From: Hymenobacter chitinivorans DSM 11115
GTDB lineage: Bacteria; Bacteroidota; Bacteroidia; Cytophagales; Hymenobacteraceae
DNA length: 64,000 bases
Direction: 5' to 3'
NCBI RefSeq assembly: GCF_002797555.1
Contig: NZ_PGFA01000003.1
Coordinates: forward strand, 434,001 to 498,000
In this document: positions 8,767-18,197 of the stretch, piece after piece
Layout: every line of letters starts with the position of its first letter
How positions within the stretch are numbered: the stretch's first letter is position 1
Notes under the pieces: model-generated
Told to the model about the DNA's origin: nothing
Databases searched by the model: none
What the model saw: the letters and a program-made list of their open reading frames with translations, nothing else
Translations under genes and position numbers: made by a program

Positions 8767-9738
8767 CTAGGCTGGCTGCAACTGTTGCTTGAGGTGTAGC
8801 AGCATGTCCTGGGTCATCTTGTCCAGGTCGAAGTCGGGCTGCCAGCCCCAGTCCTGGCGGGCTCGGCTGTCGTCGATGCTGGCGGGCCAGGAGTCGGCAA
8901 TCTGCTGGCGGGAGTCGGGCTGGTAGGTCACTCGGAAGTCGGGCAGGTGGCGCTGGATACTGGCCGTAATTTCCTTGGGCGAGAAGCTCATGGCGCCCAG
9001 GTTATAGGAACTGCGAATCTTGATTTGCTCGGCTGGGGCGTGCATCAGGTCCAGGGTGGCCTTCAGCGCGTCGGGCATGTACATCATTGGCAAATATGTG
9101 TCTTCCTGCAGGAAGCACTCATAGTCTTGCCCGGCCACGGCTTTGTGGTAGATATCCACGGCGTAATCAGTAGTGCCGCCGCCGGGCAGGCTCTTGTAGC
9201 CAATCAGGCCGGGGTAGCGCAGGCTGCGCACGTCCAGGCCGTGCTTGCGGAAGTACCACTCGCACCACTGTTCCCCGGCCAGCTTGCTGATGCCGTACAC
9301 CGTGTTGGGGTTCATCACGGTGAGCTGGGGCGTGTTGTCGCGGGGCGTGTCGGGGCCGAAGACGGCAATGCTGCTGGGCCAGTACACGCGCTGCACGCCC
9401 AGGTCTACGCTGGCGTCGAGCACGTGAAACAGGCCGTCCATATTCAGCTGCCAGCCAAACTTGGGGTTCTTCTCGGCCGTGGCCGAGAGCAGGGCCGCCA
9501 GGTGGTAGACCTGCTTGGGCTTGTAGCGGCGGATAACTTCTTCCAGGCGGTTTTTATCCAGCACGTCGAGCAGCTCAAACGGGCCGCTTTCCTGCACGGC
9601 GGCGTTTTTGGGGCCCCGCACGTCGGCCGCCACCACCTGGGAGGCGCCGTAGCGCTGGCGCAGCTCGTGGGTTAGTTCGAGCCCGAGCTGGCCGCCGGCG
9701 CCGATAACGAGGATAGTATCACTGGGAGTAGCGTGCAT
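8767..9738 (-). CDS. L-threonine 3-dehydrogenase, SDR (epimerase-like) type
   Basis: 323 residues from MHATPSDTILVIGAGGQLGLELTHEL. It has the extended short-chain dehydrogenase layout: nucleotide-binding GAGGQLG at about residues 12-18, YHLAALLSATAEKNP, and catalytic YGISK with an upstream Ser (WPSSIAVFG). The TVMNPNTVYGISKLAGEQW and YPGLIGYKSLPGGGTTDYA segments match UDP-galactose-epimerase-like threonine dehydrogenases. It oxidises threonine to 2-amino-3-oxobutyrate, the substrate of the kbl product encoded 1.6 kb away on the other strand. The 36 extra bases to ATG 9774 are not homologous. The two steps are therefore neighbours but not one operon. Confidence 0.88.
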   Translation of the reverse strand: MHATPSDTILVIGAGGQLGLELTHELRQRYGASQVVAADVRGPKNAAVQESGPFELLDVLDKNRLEEVIRRYKPKQVYHLAALLSATAEKNPKFGWQLNMDGLFHVLDASVDLGVQRVYWPSSIAVFGPDTPRDNTPQLTVMNPNTVYGISKLAGEQWCEWYFRKHGLDVRSLRYPGLIGYKSLPGGGTTDYAVDIYHKAVAGQDYECFLQEDTYLPMMYMPDALKATLDLMHAPAEQIKIRSSYNLGAMSFSPKEITASIQRHLPDFRVTYQPDSRQQIADSWPASIDDSRARQDWGWQPDFDLDKMTQDMLLHLKQQLQPA

Positions 9739-9988
9739 GAGCAGAGTGGGTGGGAGGGTGGAGTGGGGAAGCAAAGATACCGCACAGACGCGGTTTGTGG
9801 GGTGGGGCTGCCCCGTTGAGCTGGTACGTAAGTCGCCGGGACCGGGGTTGGTCGGGTAAGTGGTTCGGGGCTAATTCCTTGTCGGCCCGTACAGGATTTT
9901 GCCCTGTGGCCAACCTCCCGCGCCGAATGGCGCTCCGGCTGGTGTAGCGCCGTAGTATCCTTATCTTCTGGCCTTATTCTAACTGCGT

Positions 9989-11044
9989 ATGATGCGTCAT
10001 TTGTGCCTGTTTTTGGGGCTGCTGAGCCTGACCACGGCCGCGGTGGCCCAACCGACCACCGTGCGCCCCTACCGCAACCTGGTGATGGAAGGTGGGGGCA
10101 TCCGGGGTATTGCCTACGGCGGGGCCCTGCAGGAGCTGGAGCAGCAGGGCGTACTGGCCGGCATCCGGCGGGTGGGCGGCACCTCGGCCGGGGCCATTCA
10201 GGCCGCGTTGCTGGCCGTGGGCTACTCGCCGGCCGAGATTATTGCCGTCGTGAATGAGATGCCCGTGCAGCGCCTCAACGACGGCCGCCTGATGTTCTTC
10301 GGGGGCAGCACCCGGCTCATCAAGCAGTACGGCTGGTACCGCGGCGACCAGTTTACCAAGTTTATGGGCGAGCTGGTGGCCCGCAAAACCGGCTCGGCCG
10401 ACCTGACCCTGGCTCAGCTCCACGACTTGGCAACCCAGGGCAAAGGCCGGGACCTGTACACCACCGGCACCAACCTGACCCGCCAGCAGGTGCAGGTCTT
10501 CAGCTACGAAACCCATCCTGATCTGCGCGTGGCCGACGCGGTACGCATCAGTATGAGCATCCCGCTCTACTTCCGGGCCGTGCTGCTTGATACTCAGGGC
10601 CACGTGGTGCATAAGCCCGCCAAGAACCAGGCCGTGGAAGTGCTGGTGGATGGGGGCCTGCTGGCCAACTACCCCGTGGATTTATTCGATAAGCCCCAGT
10701 ACCTGCCCGCCGCCCAGGCCGCCGCCCACCAGCCGGCCGTTAACCCCGAAACCCTGGGCCTGCGCCTCGACCGGCCCGAGCAGATTGCCTACGATACCCT
10801 GGCCAACGGCCGCCAGCAGCTGGCCCCGTACGTCATCAACAGCTTCGGTAGCTACGTGGGCGCCCTCTACACCGTGGCCCTGGAAAACCTGAACCCCGCC
10901 CGCCCCGCCGACTGGCCCCGCACCGTGAGCATCAGCACGGCTGGCTTCAACCCCAAAATCAAGCGGCTCACGGCCCAGCAGAAGCAGCAGCTCCTGGACT
11001 GCGGCCAGGCCGGGGTGCAGCAGTTCCTGAGCCGCCGGCTGTAA
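9989..11044 (+). CDS. Secreted patatin-like phospholipase
   Basis: 351 residues with a signal peptide (FLGLLSLTTAAVAQ, cleavage near 21). The patatin catalytic core is complete: oxyanion loop GGGIRGIAYGG (about residues 35-45), nucleophile elbow GGTSAGA (about 64-70), and the Asp of VDGGLLANYPVDLF (about 217-230), forming the Ser-Asp dyad. It should hydrolyse acyl lipids in the periplasm or outside. It sits between threonine dehydrogenase and kbl but nothing suggests a role in threonine use. It is followed by a 33-bp inverted-repeat element. Confidence 0.9.
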   Translation: MMRHLCLFLGLLSLTTAAVAQPTTVRPYRNLVMEGGGIRGIAYGGALQELEQQGVLAGIRRVGGTSAGAIQAALLAVGYSPAEIIAVVNEMPVQRLNDGRLMFFGGSTRLIKQYGWYRGDQFTKFMGELVARKTGSADLTLAQLHDLATQGKGRDLYTTGTNLTRQQVQVFSYETHPDLRVADAVRISMSIPLYFRAVLLDTQGHVVHKPAKNQAVEVLVDGGLLANYPVDLFDKPQYLPAAQAAAHQPAVNPETLGLRLDRPEQIAYDTLANGRQQLAPYVINSFGSYVGALYTVALENLNPARPADWPRTVSISTAGFNPKIKRLTAQQKQQLLDCGQAGVQQFLSRRL

Positions 11045-11075
11045 ACAGTGAATGAGTGAAGTTCTTCTTGCTTCA

Positions 11076-11238
11076 TCTGTCATCCTGAGCAGAGCGAAGG
11101 ACCTTCCTCGCCTAAGTGACAAGACTTGTTAAATGCACAAAGCCCTTCACCACACCAGCAGTAAAAGGCTTTGTCACATTGGTAAGAGCAGCAGTGGGGT
11201 AGGTAAGGAAGGTCCTTCGCTCTGCTCAGGATGACAGA
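11076..11238. repeat. 163-bp element with 33-bp perfect terminal inverted repeats
   Basis: Left arm 11076-11108 and right arm 11206-11238 are exact reverse complements; the core reads GTCATCCTGAGCAGAGCGA. Inside, GTGACAA (11115-11121) and TTGTCAC (11171-11177) pair again, so the whole element folds into a long hairpin. It encodes nothing and looks like a miniature interspersed repeat. Confidence 0.8.
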
Positions 11239-11267
11239 CGAGGAACGAGCAGAACCTCCGAAGTCCG

Positions 11268-11275
11268 TACTTTTG
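11268..11275 (+). promoter_or_regulatory. Candidate -7 box TACTTTTG upstream of kbl
   Basis: Exact TAnnTTTG match 43 bases before the kbl ATG; no clear -33 element. It lies just outside the inverted-repeat element. Confidence 0.5.
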
Positions 11276-11317
11276 CCGTACCCCACTCACCAAGTCACTC
11301 ATTCACTCATTCACCGC

Positions 11318-12565
<1,248 letters not shown>

Positions 12566-12568
12566 TTT

Positions 12569-12607
12569 CTCAGCTTGGCCCTCTCCCGAGGAGAGGGCCA
12601 AGCTGAG
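12569..12607. terminator. Strong hairpin between convergent kbl and cdaA
   Basis: Arms 12569-12586 and 12590-12607 pair over 18 bp (CAGCTTGGCCCTCTC core, one base pair beyond by wobble nearby) with a 3-base loop. No T run, but the site between two convergent stops argues for a bidirectional terminator. Confidence 0.75.
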
Positions 12608-12611
12608 GCCT

Positions 12612-13448
12612 TTACGCCGCTACCTCCGCCGCCGAGGCCGAGGTACTGGCCGGCTTGGGGGCGGCGTCGAAGAGGAACTCGTTGAGGCGGGCCCGCAAAT
12701 CGGAGGACGACAGGTTGCGGAACACTTCCCCGCCCCGGACCAGCGAAATCTGCCCGGTTTCCTCGCTCACCACCAGCACCACCGAGTCGGTGACTTCGGT
12801 GAGGCCGATGGCGGCGCGGTGGCGCAGGCCCATGGAGGCGGGCACGTCGGGGTTCTCGCTCACGGGCAAGATGCAGCGGGCGGCCTTGATACGGTTATTA
12901 GTGATAATCACGGCCCCGTCGTGCAGCGGCGAGGTCTTGTTGAAAATCGACATGAGCAGGCGCTTGCTCACGGCGGCGTCAATTAGGTCGCCGGAGTCGG
13001 CGTAGAACTTCAAATCCGACACCATCTGGAAGGCAATCAGGGCTCCGGTATTTTTGCCGGCCAGGCTTTTGGCTGCTTCCACGAAGGGCGTGATGCTCAT
13101 GCGCTCGGCGGGCGCGTCGCGCCGCCACGGAAACACTCGCATCCTATCAAAGGCCGTGGCCTTGCCGATGGTGAGCAAAAAGCGGCGAATTTCCTGCTGA
13201 AACAGGATGATGCTGGCCAGCACGCCCACGCTCATAAACTGCCCCAGGATGCTGGTGAGCAGCTCCATGCCGGCGGCTTTCACCACCAGATAGAGCAAGT
13301 AGATGGACATCAGCCCCAGAAAAATCTTCAGCGCCACACTCCCCGTCAGCAGCTTGTAGAGCTGATAGAACAGCACCGTAACCAGCAGCACGTCCACGAC
13401 GTCTATCCAGCCAATGCGCAGGAAGCCGATGCTGAAGGTGCCAATCAC
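12612..13448 (-). CDS. cdaA: Diadenylate cyclase CdaA (DisA_N domain)
   Basis: 278 residues. Three hydrophobic segments in the first 80 residues anchor it in the inner membrane, followed by a DAC domain. The signature DGAVIITNNRIKAARCILP (around residues 170-190) and GLRHRAAIGLTEVTD with its RHR motif are both present, so it should condense two ATP into c-di-AMP. Its start overlaps the folP stop by 4 bases (ATGA), indicating translational coupling. The tail after about residue 260 is Ala/Ser-rich and variable. folP-cdaA pairing is common in Bacteroidota. Confidence 0.92.
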   Translation of the reverse strand: MIGTFSIGFLRIGWIDVVDVLLVTVLFYQLYKLLTGSVALKIFLGLMSIYLLYLVVKAAGMELLTSILGQFMSVGVLASIILFQQEIRRFLLTIGKATAFDRMRVFPWRRDAPAERMSITPFVEAAKSLAGKNTGALIAFQMVSDLKFYADSGDLIDAAVSKRLLMSIFNKTSPLHDGAVIITNNRIKAARCILPVSENPDVPASMGLRHRAAIGLTEVTDSVVLVVSEETGQISLVRGGEVFRNLSSSDLRARLNEFLFDAAPKPASTSASAAEVAA

Positions 13449-14329
13449 GGGGACGAGGGGTGAAGGGTGCGGGAAACGAGCCGAACGGTTTGCACGGCTT
13501 CGGCTACGTCGTGTACGCGCAAGAGCCGGGCGCCGTTGAGCAGGGCAATGGTATTTACGGCCACGGTTCCGCTCAGGGCCGAGTCGGGCGTCAGCCCCAG
13601 GGGCTTATACACCATGGCCTTACGCGAGAGGCCCGCCAGGATGGGCAAGCCCAGCAGTTGCAGTTCGCGCAGATGCGCCAGCAGCTCGTGATTTTGGGTG
13701 GCCGTCTTGGCAAAGCCGAAGCCGGGGTCCAGAATAATGTCGGTGACGCCGGCCGCGCGCAGGCGGGCTACTTTGTCGCGGAAGTAGCGCACCAACTCCA
13801 GCACGAGGCCGTCGGGGTAGTCGGTGAGCTGTTGCATGGTTTGGGGCGTGCCGCGCATGTGCATCAGCACGTAGGGCACCTGCAGCTGCCCGGCGGTGGC
13901 AAACATGTTGGTATCCAGCTCCCCGCCGCTGATGTCGTTGATGAGGTCGGCCCCGGCGGCCACGGCCGCGCAGGCCACGCTGCTGCGAAAGGTGTCGATG
14001 GACAGGAAGGCCTGGGGAAACGCGCGGCGCAGGGCCTCCACGGCGGGCAGCACCCGGCTTTTCTCTTCTTCTTCGCTGATGTGCTCGGCGCCGGGGCGGG
14101 AAGAGTAGCCGCCCACGTCCAGAATGCTGGCCCCGGCCGTGAGCATGGCTTCGGCGCGGTGCAGCAGGTCATCCTGCCCGCCCACCCGGCTCTTGGCGAA
14201 GAACGAATCCGGGGTCAGATTCAGGATGCCCATGACCTGGGGCGTGGCCAGATTCAGCACGCGCCCCCCCGGGCAACGCAGCGTTTGCCTCGGAGAAAAA
14301 CACGTATCTTTCGCGGCCTGGGCAGACAT
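13445..14329 (-). CDS. folP: Dihydropteroate synthase
   Basis: About 294 residues from MSAQAAKDTCFSPRQTLRC; the frame extends to 14443 but that part overlaps the divergent DUF1599 gene. It condenses p-aminobenzoate with dihydropterin pyrophosphate in folate synthesis, the step blocked by sulfonamides. Visible motifs: MGILNLTPDSFF, ILDVGGYSSRPGA (pterin site), LSIDTFRSSVA, LINDISGGELD, YVLMHMRGTPQTMQ, and IILDPGFGFAKT with LAGLSRKAMVYK near the end. It is the first gene of a two-gene unit with cdaA and shares a very short divergent promoter region with the DUF1599 gene. Confidence 0.95.
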   Translation of the reverse strand: MSAQAAKDTCFSPRQTLRCPGGRVLNLATPQVMGILNLTPDSFFAKSRVGGQDDLLHRAEAMLTAGASILDVGGYSSRPGAEHISEEEEKSRVLPAVEALRRAFPQAFLSIDTFRSSVACAAVAAGADLINDISGGELDTNMFATAGQLQVPYVLMHMRGTPQTMQQLTDYPDGLVLELVRYFRDKVARLRAAGVTDIILDPGFGFAKTATQNHELLAHLRELQLLGLPILAGLSRKAMVYKPLGLTPDSALSGTVAVNTIALLNGARLLRVHDVAEAVQTVRLVSRTLHPSSP

Positions 14330-14375
14330 GGCAAAGAGGCTAAAAACCGGGATTCTTAAAAGTAGGCTGAAAATT

Positions 14376-14921
14376 TTGAGTAACCAAACCCAGCACGAGT
14401 ACGACCAGGTGATTGGCAAATGCCGCCGCCTGTTTCTGGCCAAGACCCACGACTACGGCACCGCGTGGCGCATCATGCGCCTGCCCTCCATCACCGACCA
14501 GATCTACATCAAGGCCCAGCGCATCCGCTCCATCCAGGAGAAGGGCACCCAGCTCGTGGCCGACGGCGTGGACGAGGAGTTCGTGGCCATCATCAACTAC
14601 TGCGTCATGGCCCTGATGCAGCTGCGCCTGCCCGCCGACGCGCCCCTGGACCTGGAACCGACCGAGGTAGAGGTCGCCTACAACGAGCAGGTGGAGGAAA
14701 ACCGCCGCCTGCTGTTTGCCAAAAACCACGACTACGGCGAGGCCTGGCGGCAGATGCGGGTGGAAAGCATCACCGACATTATCCTGATGAAGCTGCACCG
14801 CACCAAGCAGATTGAGGACTTGGCCGGCCTGACCCGCGTCTCGGAAGGCGTGGACGCCAACTACCGCGACATGCTCAACTACGCCGTCTTCGCCCTGATT
14901 AAGCTGGGGTATAGCGCTTAG
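14376..14921 (+). CDS. DUF1599 protein with two tandem copies of the domain
   Basis: About 181 residues if translation begins at TTG 14376 (SNQTQHEYDQVIGKCRRLF follows). ATG 14328 is the alternative and adds 16 basic residues, but it would overlap the folP start by 2 bases. Two homologous units are plain: EYDQVIGKCRRLFLAKTHDYG...ITDQIYIKAQRIRSI (about 5-55) and AYNEQVEENRRLLFAKNHDYG...ITDIILMKLHRTKQI (about 100-150). DUF1599 is a small helical domain resembling nucleotide pyrophosphohydrolases of the all-alpha NTP-PPase type; activity here is unproven. Family call firm; start uncertain. Confidence 0.85.
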   Translation: MSNQTQHEYDQVIGKCRRLFLAKTHDYGTAWRIMRLPSITDQIYIKAQRIRSIQEKGTQLVADGVDEEFVAIINYCVMALMQLRLPADAPLDLEPTEVEVAYNEQVEENRRLLFAKNHDYGEAWRQMRVESITDIILMKLHRTKQIEDLAGLTRVSEGVDANYRDMLNYAVFALIKLGYSA

Positions 14922-14941
14922 GGCTTGGGTTGGTCGAATGA

Positions 14942-15030
14942 GGTAAAGACGCATAGTTGCGTCTCAATCGTTGAACGACAATCGATGGTACGGCGCGGAT
15001 GAGGACACGCAACTAGGCGCCTCTGCCCCG
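14942..15030. repeat. Short intergenic repeat built on a GACGCA...TGCGTC hairpin
   Basis: AGACGCATAGTTGCGTCT (14947-14964) is a 7-bp-stem palindrome. About 60 bases on, a diverged inverted version (ACGCAACTAGGCGCCTCT) follows. The whole resembles a degenerate inverted-repeat element. The 269-base gap 14922-15190 shows no gene. Confidence 0.45.
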
Positions 15031-15190
15031 GGCTGACCGGTCTTTGGCCAAAAACCTGGGGCGTGCCCTCCGGTTCAGTAACTTGCAGAGCTCAAAACTG
15101 CGTACTATAGCCGAATCTTCGCCTTCTGACTTCCAAACTGGTACCGGTGCCCTGTACTCCACGCGCTAGGCCCCAAGTATCACCCCCTAT

Positions 15191-16300
15191 ATGAGACTTA
15201 TTACCCGAATCTGCTGGCTGCTGCTGGGTGGCCTGTTTATCTTCTCCGGGCTGGTCAAGCTCAACGACCCTATCGGCACGGCCTACAAGCTGGAAGAATA
15301 CTTTGAGGTGTTTGCGGCCGCCGTGCCCAGCCTGGCCGGCTTCTTTCTGTGGTTCAAGGACAGTGCCCGGCTGTTGTCGCTCACACTGAGTTCTTTGGAA
15401 GTGATTCTGGGCGTGGCGCTGCTCTTGCGCTGGTACCTGCGCCAAACGCTGTGGGTGCTGCTGGTGCTGCTGGTCTTCTTCACCTTCCTGACGTTCTACT
15501 CGGCGGCCTTCAACAAGGTAACGGACTGCGGCTGCTTCGGCGACTTTATCAAGCTCACACCCTGGACCTCGTTCAGCAAGGACGTGTTCCTGCTCGTGCT
15601 CTGGGCGGTGGTGTTCTTCAACCAGCGCTACCTGCGCCGGGTGTTTGCCAAGGGCATGCTGGGCATCATGTACATCACCCTGGCTTCGGCCGTGGCCATC
15701 GGCATCGGGGTGCGGGCCCTGGGCCACTTGCCCTACTTCGATTTTCTGCCCTACAAGGTCGGCAACGACATCGGGCAGCTGATGAAGCCCTCGGCGGCCA
15801 TGCGCTACAAGTACATCATGGAGCGCAACGGCGAAACCCAGGAGTTTACCGAGTACCCCACCGACACGACCTGGAAGTACAAGCAGATGGTGGCCCTGAA
15901 CCCGGAGTCGGCCCCGAAAATTACCGATTTTAAGGTCTGGAACGACCAGGGCGACTACACCCAGGAACTGCTCAAGGGCAATAAGCTGGTGCTCATCGTG
16001 CAGAACACCGACCACGCCGACCGGGACCGGTTTGAGCTCATCAACCAGCTCATCGTATCGGCCGACTCGTCGAAGAAGAAGATTACCCCGCTCATCATCA
16101 CCAGCAGCAGCCCGGCCGAGTTCGACGCCTTCCGCCACGAAGTCAACCTCTCGGCCCCCTTCTACTACGCCGACGCGACGGTGCTCAAATCCATGATTCG
16201 CTCCAACCCCGGCTTTATGCTGCTCAAGGACGGCGTGGTGAAAGGCAAGTTCCACTACCACGACATTCCCAGCCGCGCCAAGCTGGAAGAGCTTCTTTAG
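15191..16300 (+). CDS. DoxX/MauE-like membrane protein with thioredoxin-like C-terminus
   Basis: 369 residues. Four hydrophobic segments in the first 160 residues include LFIFSGLVKLNDPIGTAYKLEEYF and NKVTDCGCFGDFIKLTPWTSF, the latter the Cys-containing loop of the DoxX/MauE redox-associated family. Residues about 240-369 form a soluble part (KLVLIVQNTDHADRD, then FMLLKDGVVKGKFHYHDIP) with a thioredoxin-like pattern but no CxxC. Equivalent proteins are widespread in Bacteroidota, often annotated as a BT_3928-type family. The CGC loop suggests disulfide chemistry, but this is inference. Confidence 0.82.
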   Translation: MRLITRICWLLLGGLFIFSGLVKLNDPIGTAYKLEEYFEVFAAAVPSLAGFFLWFKDSARLLSLTLSSLEVILGVALLLRWYLRQTLWVLLVLLVFFTFLTFYSAAFNKVTDCGCFGDFIKLTPWTSFSKDVFLLVLWAVVFFNQRYLRRVFAKGMLGIMYITLASAVAIGIGVRALGHLPYFDFLPYKVGNDIGQLMKPSAAMRYKYIMERNGETQEFTEYPTDTTWKYKQMVALNPESAPKITDFKVWNDQGDYTQELLKGNKLVLIVQNTDHADRDRFELINQLIVSADSSKKKITPLIITSSSPAEFDAFRHEVNLSAPFYYADATVLKSMIRSNPGFMLLKDGVVKGKFHYHDIPSRAKLEELL

Positions 16301-16302
16301 TC

Positions 16303-16381
16303 GTTAGTTGTTGGTTGTCAGTTGTTAGGTCGTTCTGTTGGCCTTTGCACTAACCACTAACAACTAACAACCAACAACTAA
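16303..16381. repeat. Intergenic inverted repeat of GTTAGTTGTT units
   Basis: 16303-16328 is almost the exact reverse complement of 16356-16381 (one mismatch), made of TTAGTTGTTGG-type short units. It forms a long stem between the DoxX-like gene and the ABC permease and may act as a terminator or mRNA-stability element. Confidence 0.6.
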
Positions 16382-16391
16382 CAACTACCCC

Positions 16392-17447
16392 ATGCTTTCC
16401 TTTGTGTTGCGTCGGCTGCTGCAGGGCGTACTGGTGCTGGCCGGCGTGGCCCTGACGGTATTCTTCCTGTTTACGGTGCTGCCCGGCGACCCGGTGGCGC
16501 TGCTGGCCGGCCAACGCTCGGACCTGGCTACCCGTGCCGCCATTGCCGCCGACCTGGGCCTCGACCAGCCCGTGCCGGTGCAGCTGGTGGGCTACCTCAA
16601 CGACGTGTCGCCGCTGGGCCTGCACCCGCGCGACTCGGCCGGGGTGGCCAAGTACGGTGGGGTAGCTCTGCTGCCGCTGGGGGAAAAAGCCGTGGTGCTG
16701 AAAGTACCGTATCTGCGCCGCTCGTTTCAGAGCAACAAGGACGTGCTGCGCATCCTGCTCGACCATTTCACGGGCACCTTGTGGCTGGCCCTGGCGGCCA
16801 TGCTGCTGGCGGCGGTGCTGGGCATTGCCTTTGGTATCCTAGCGGCCCTCAAGCCCCACTCCTGGCTCGACCGGGCCCTGATTACGACGTCCGTGCTGGG
16901 CATTTCGGTGCCGTCCTTCGTGGCCGGCATCCTGATTGCCATGACCTTCGGCTTCTACTGGAGCCACTGGACCGGCCTGAACCTGACCGGGCAGCTCTAC
17001 GAAACCGACCCCTTCACGGGCCGCCACCTGGTGCTGCGCAACCTGCTGCTGCCGGCCTTTGCGTTGGGCATCCGGCCCCTGGCCGTCATTACCCAGCTTA
17101 CCCGCAGCTCCATGCTCGACGTGCTCAGCCAGGACTACATCCGCACGGCCCGGGCCAAGGGCTTGTCGGGCTACCGCGTCGTCATGGGCCATGCCCTAAA
17201 AAACGCCCTGAACCCGGTTATTACGGCCGTATCGGGCTGGCTGGCTTCGCTCATGGCGGGGGCCTTCTTCATCGAGTACATCTTCAACTGGAAAGGCCTG
17301 GGCACCGTCACGCTGCGGGCCGTCGAAAACCTGGACTTCCCGGTCGTGATGGGCGCTACTATCTTCATTGCCTTCCTCTTCGTGGTCGTCAACATCGTTG
17401 TCGACGTGCTCTACGCCGTGCTCGACCCACGGGTAAAGCTCTCTTAA
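16392..17447 (+). CDS. ABC transporter permease, oligopeptide/dipeptide (DppB/OppB) type
   Basis: 351 residues with six predicted membrane segments. The start FVLRRLLQGVLVLAGVALTVFFLFTVLPGDP is the standard DppB/OppB N-terminus, and the inner-membrane coupling loop reads YIRTARAKGLSGYRVVMGHALKNALNPVITAV (EAA motif) at about residues 252-283. It would pair with a DppC-type permease, ATPases and a binding protein, none of which is adjacent here. A family-atypical insertion lies between about residues 70 and 115. Probably peptide or nickel import; substrate cannot be told. Confidence 0.9.
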   Translation: MLSFVLRRLLQGVLVLAGVALTVFFLFTVLPGDPVALLAGQRSDLATRAAIAADLGLDQPVPVQLVGYLNDVSPLGLHPRDSAGVAKYGGVALLPLGEKAVVLKVPYLRRSFQSNKDVLRILLDHFTGTLWLALAAMLLAAVLGIAFGILAALKPHSWLDRALITTSVLGISVPSFVAGILIAMTFGFYWSHWTGLNLTGQLYETDPFTGRHLVLRNLLLPAFALGIRPLAVITQLTRSSMLDVLSQDYIRTARAKGLSGYRVVMGHALKNALNPVITAVSGWLASLMAGAFFIEYIFNWKGLGTVTLRAVENLDFPVVMGATIFIAFLFVVVNIVVDVLYAVLDPRVKLS

Positions 17448-17448
17448 T

Positions 17449-17590
17449 GTGCTGAGGTGCTAATGTGGGTGAATGTGCTAAGGCTGAATGTGGAAAATGT
17501 GAGAAATGAATAGAATGTGTCCTTGCGAGGAAGAATGACGGAACTACATTAGCACCTTACCCACATTCCAACCCATTAGCATATTAGAAA
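17449..17590. repeat. Intergenic inverted repeat of GTGCTAATGTG units
   Basis: AGGTGCTAATGTGGGTGAATGTGC near 17455 is complemented, with small gaps, by ACATTAGCACCTTACCCACATT near 17550, followed by a partial extra unit. It is the same kind of long imperfect stem as at 16303-16381 but with a different unit. Confidence 0.5.
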
Positions 17591-17594
17591 AGCC

Positions 17595-18116
17595 ATGCGT
17601 CTGTACTTGATTGGAATGCCGGGGGCGGGCAAGACGACGCTGGGCCGGGCGTTGGCTACGGCCTACGGGCTGCCGTTCCGGGACCTGGACCACGAAATCG
17701 TGCGGCGGGAGCAGCGCAGCATTGCCGAAATTTTTGCGGCCGAGGGCGAAGCCTACTTCCGGCAGCGCGAAGCCGCCGTGCTGCGTGAGGTGGTGGCCGA
17801 GCTGCCGCGGCTGGTGCTGGCCACCGGCGGCGGTACGCCCTGCTTCCACCAGAACCTGGACGTGCTACTCGAAACTGGCTACACCCTGTACCTGCACGCC
17901 CCGCTGGAAGAGCTGGTGCGGCGGCTGCAGCGCGGGGCTGCCAGCCGGCCCCTGCTGGCCCAGGCCGGTAGCCCCGAGGCCCTCGAGAAACGCCTGCGCG
18001 AAACCTTAGACGCGCGGGAACAGTTTTATAGCCGCGCGCCGCTACGCTGCACGGGTTTGGCCTGCACGGTGGCCGTGGTGCAGCGCCTGCTGGAACAGTA
18101 CCGGACCAGCAGCTAA
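17595..18116 (+). CDS. aroK: Shikimate kinase
   Basis: 173 residues, the usual size. The P-loop GMPGAGKTTLGRALA is at residues 6-20, DLDHEIVRREQRSIAEIF contains the shikimate-binding DxD-like Asp, LATGGGTPCF is the GGG substrate-binding loop, and the lid region is RRLQRGAASRPLL. It phosphorylates shikimate at the 3-hydroxyl in the aromatic pathway. Stands alone between an intergenic repeat and a hydroxylase gene. Confidence 0.95.
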   Translation: MRLYLIGMPGAGKTTLGRALATAYGLPFRDLDHEIVRREQRSIAEIFAAEGEAYFRQREAAVLREVVAELPRLVLATGGGTPCFHQNLDVLLETGYTLYLHAPLEELVRRLQRGAASRPLLAQAGSPEALEKRLRETLDAREQFYSRAPLRCTGLACTVAVVQRLLEQYRTSS

Positions 18117-18162
18117 TTTGCCCGCCGCCGCGTATTCGGCGCAGTGTTTGTGCCGCACTGCG

Positions 18163-18170
18163 TACTTTTG
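18163..18170 (+). promoter_or_regulatory. Candidate -7 box TACTTTTG upstream of the fatty-acid hydroxylase
   Basis: Exact TAnnTTTG match in the context GCGTACTTTTGCC, 27 bases before ATG 18198. A TTTG lies 12 bases upstream, closer than the usual 19-21. Confidence 0.5.
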
Positions 18171-18197
18171 CCTCTCCTTACTAGCTGATCATTCCTT

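Noticed and set aside
11231..11317. Extended kbl N-terminus from ATG 11231
   Set aside because: The first part lies in the inverted-repeat element and is not homologous to Kbl; the family start matches ATG 11318.
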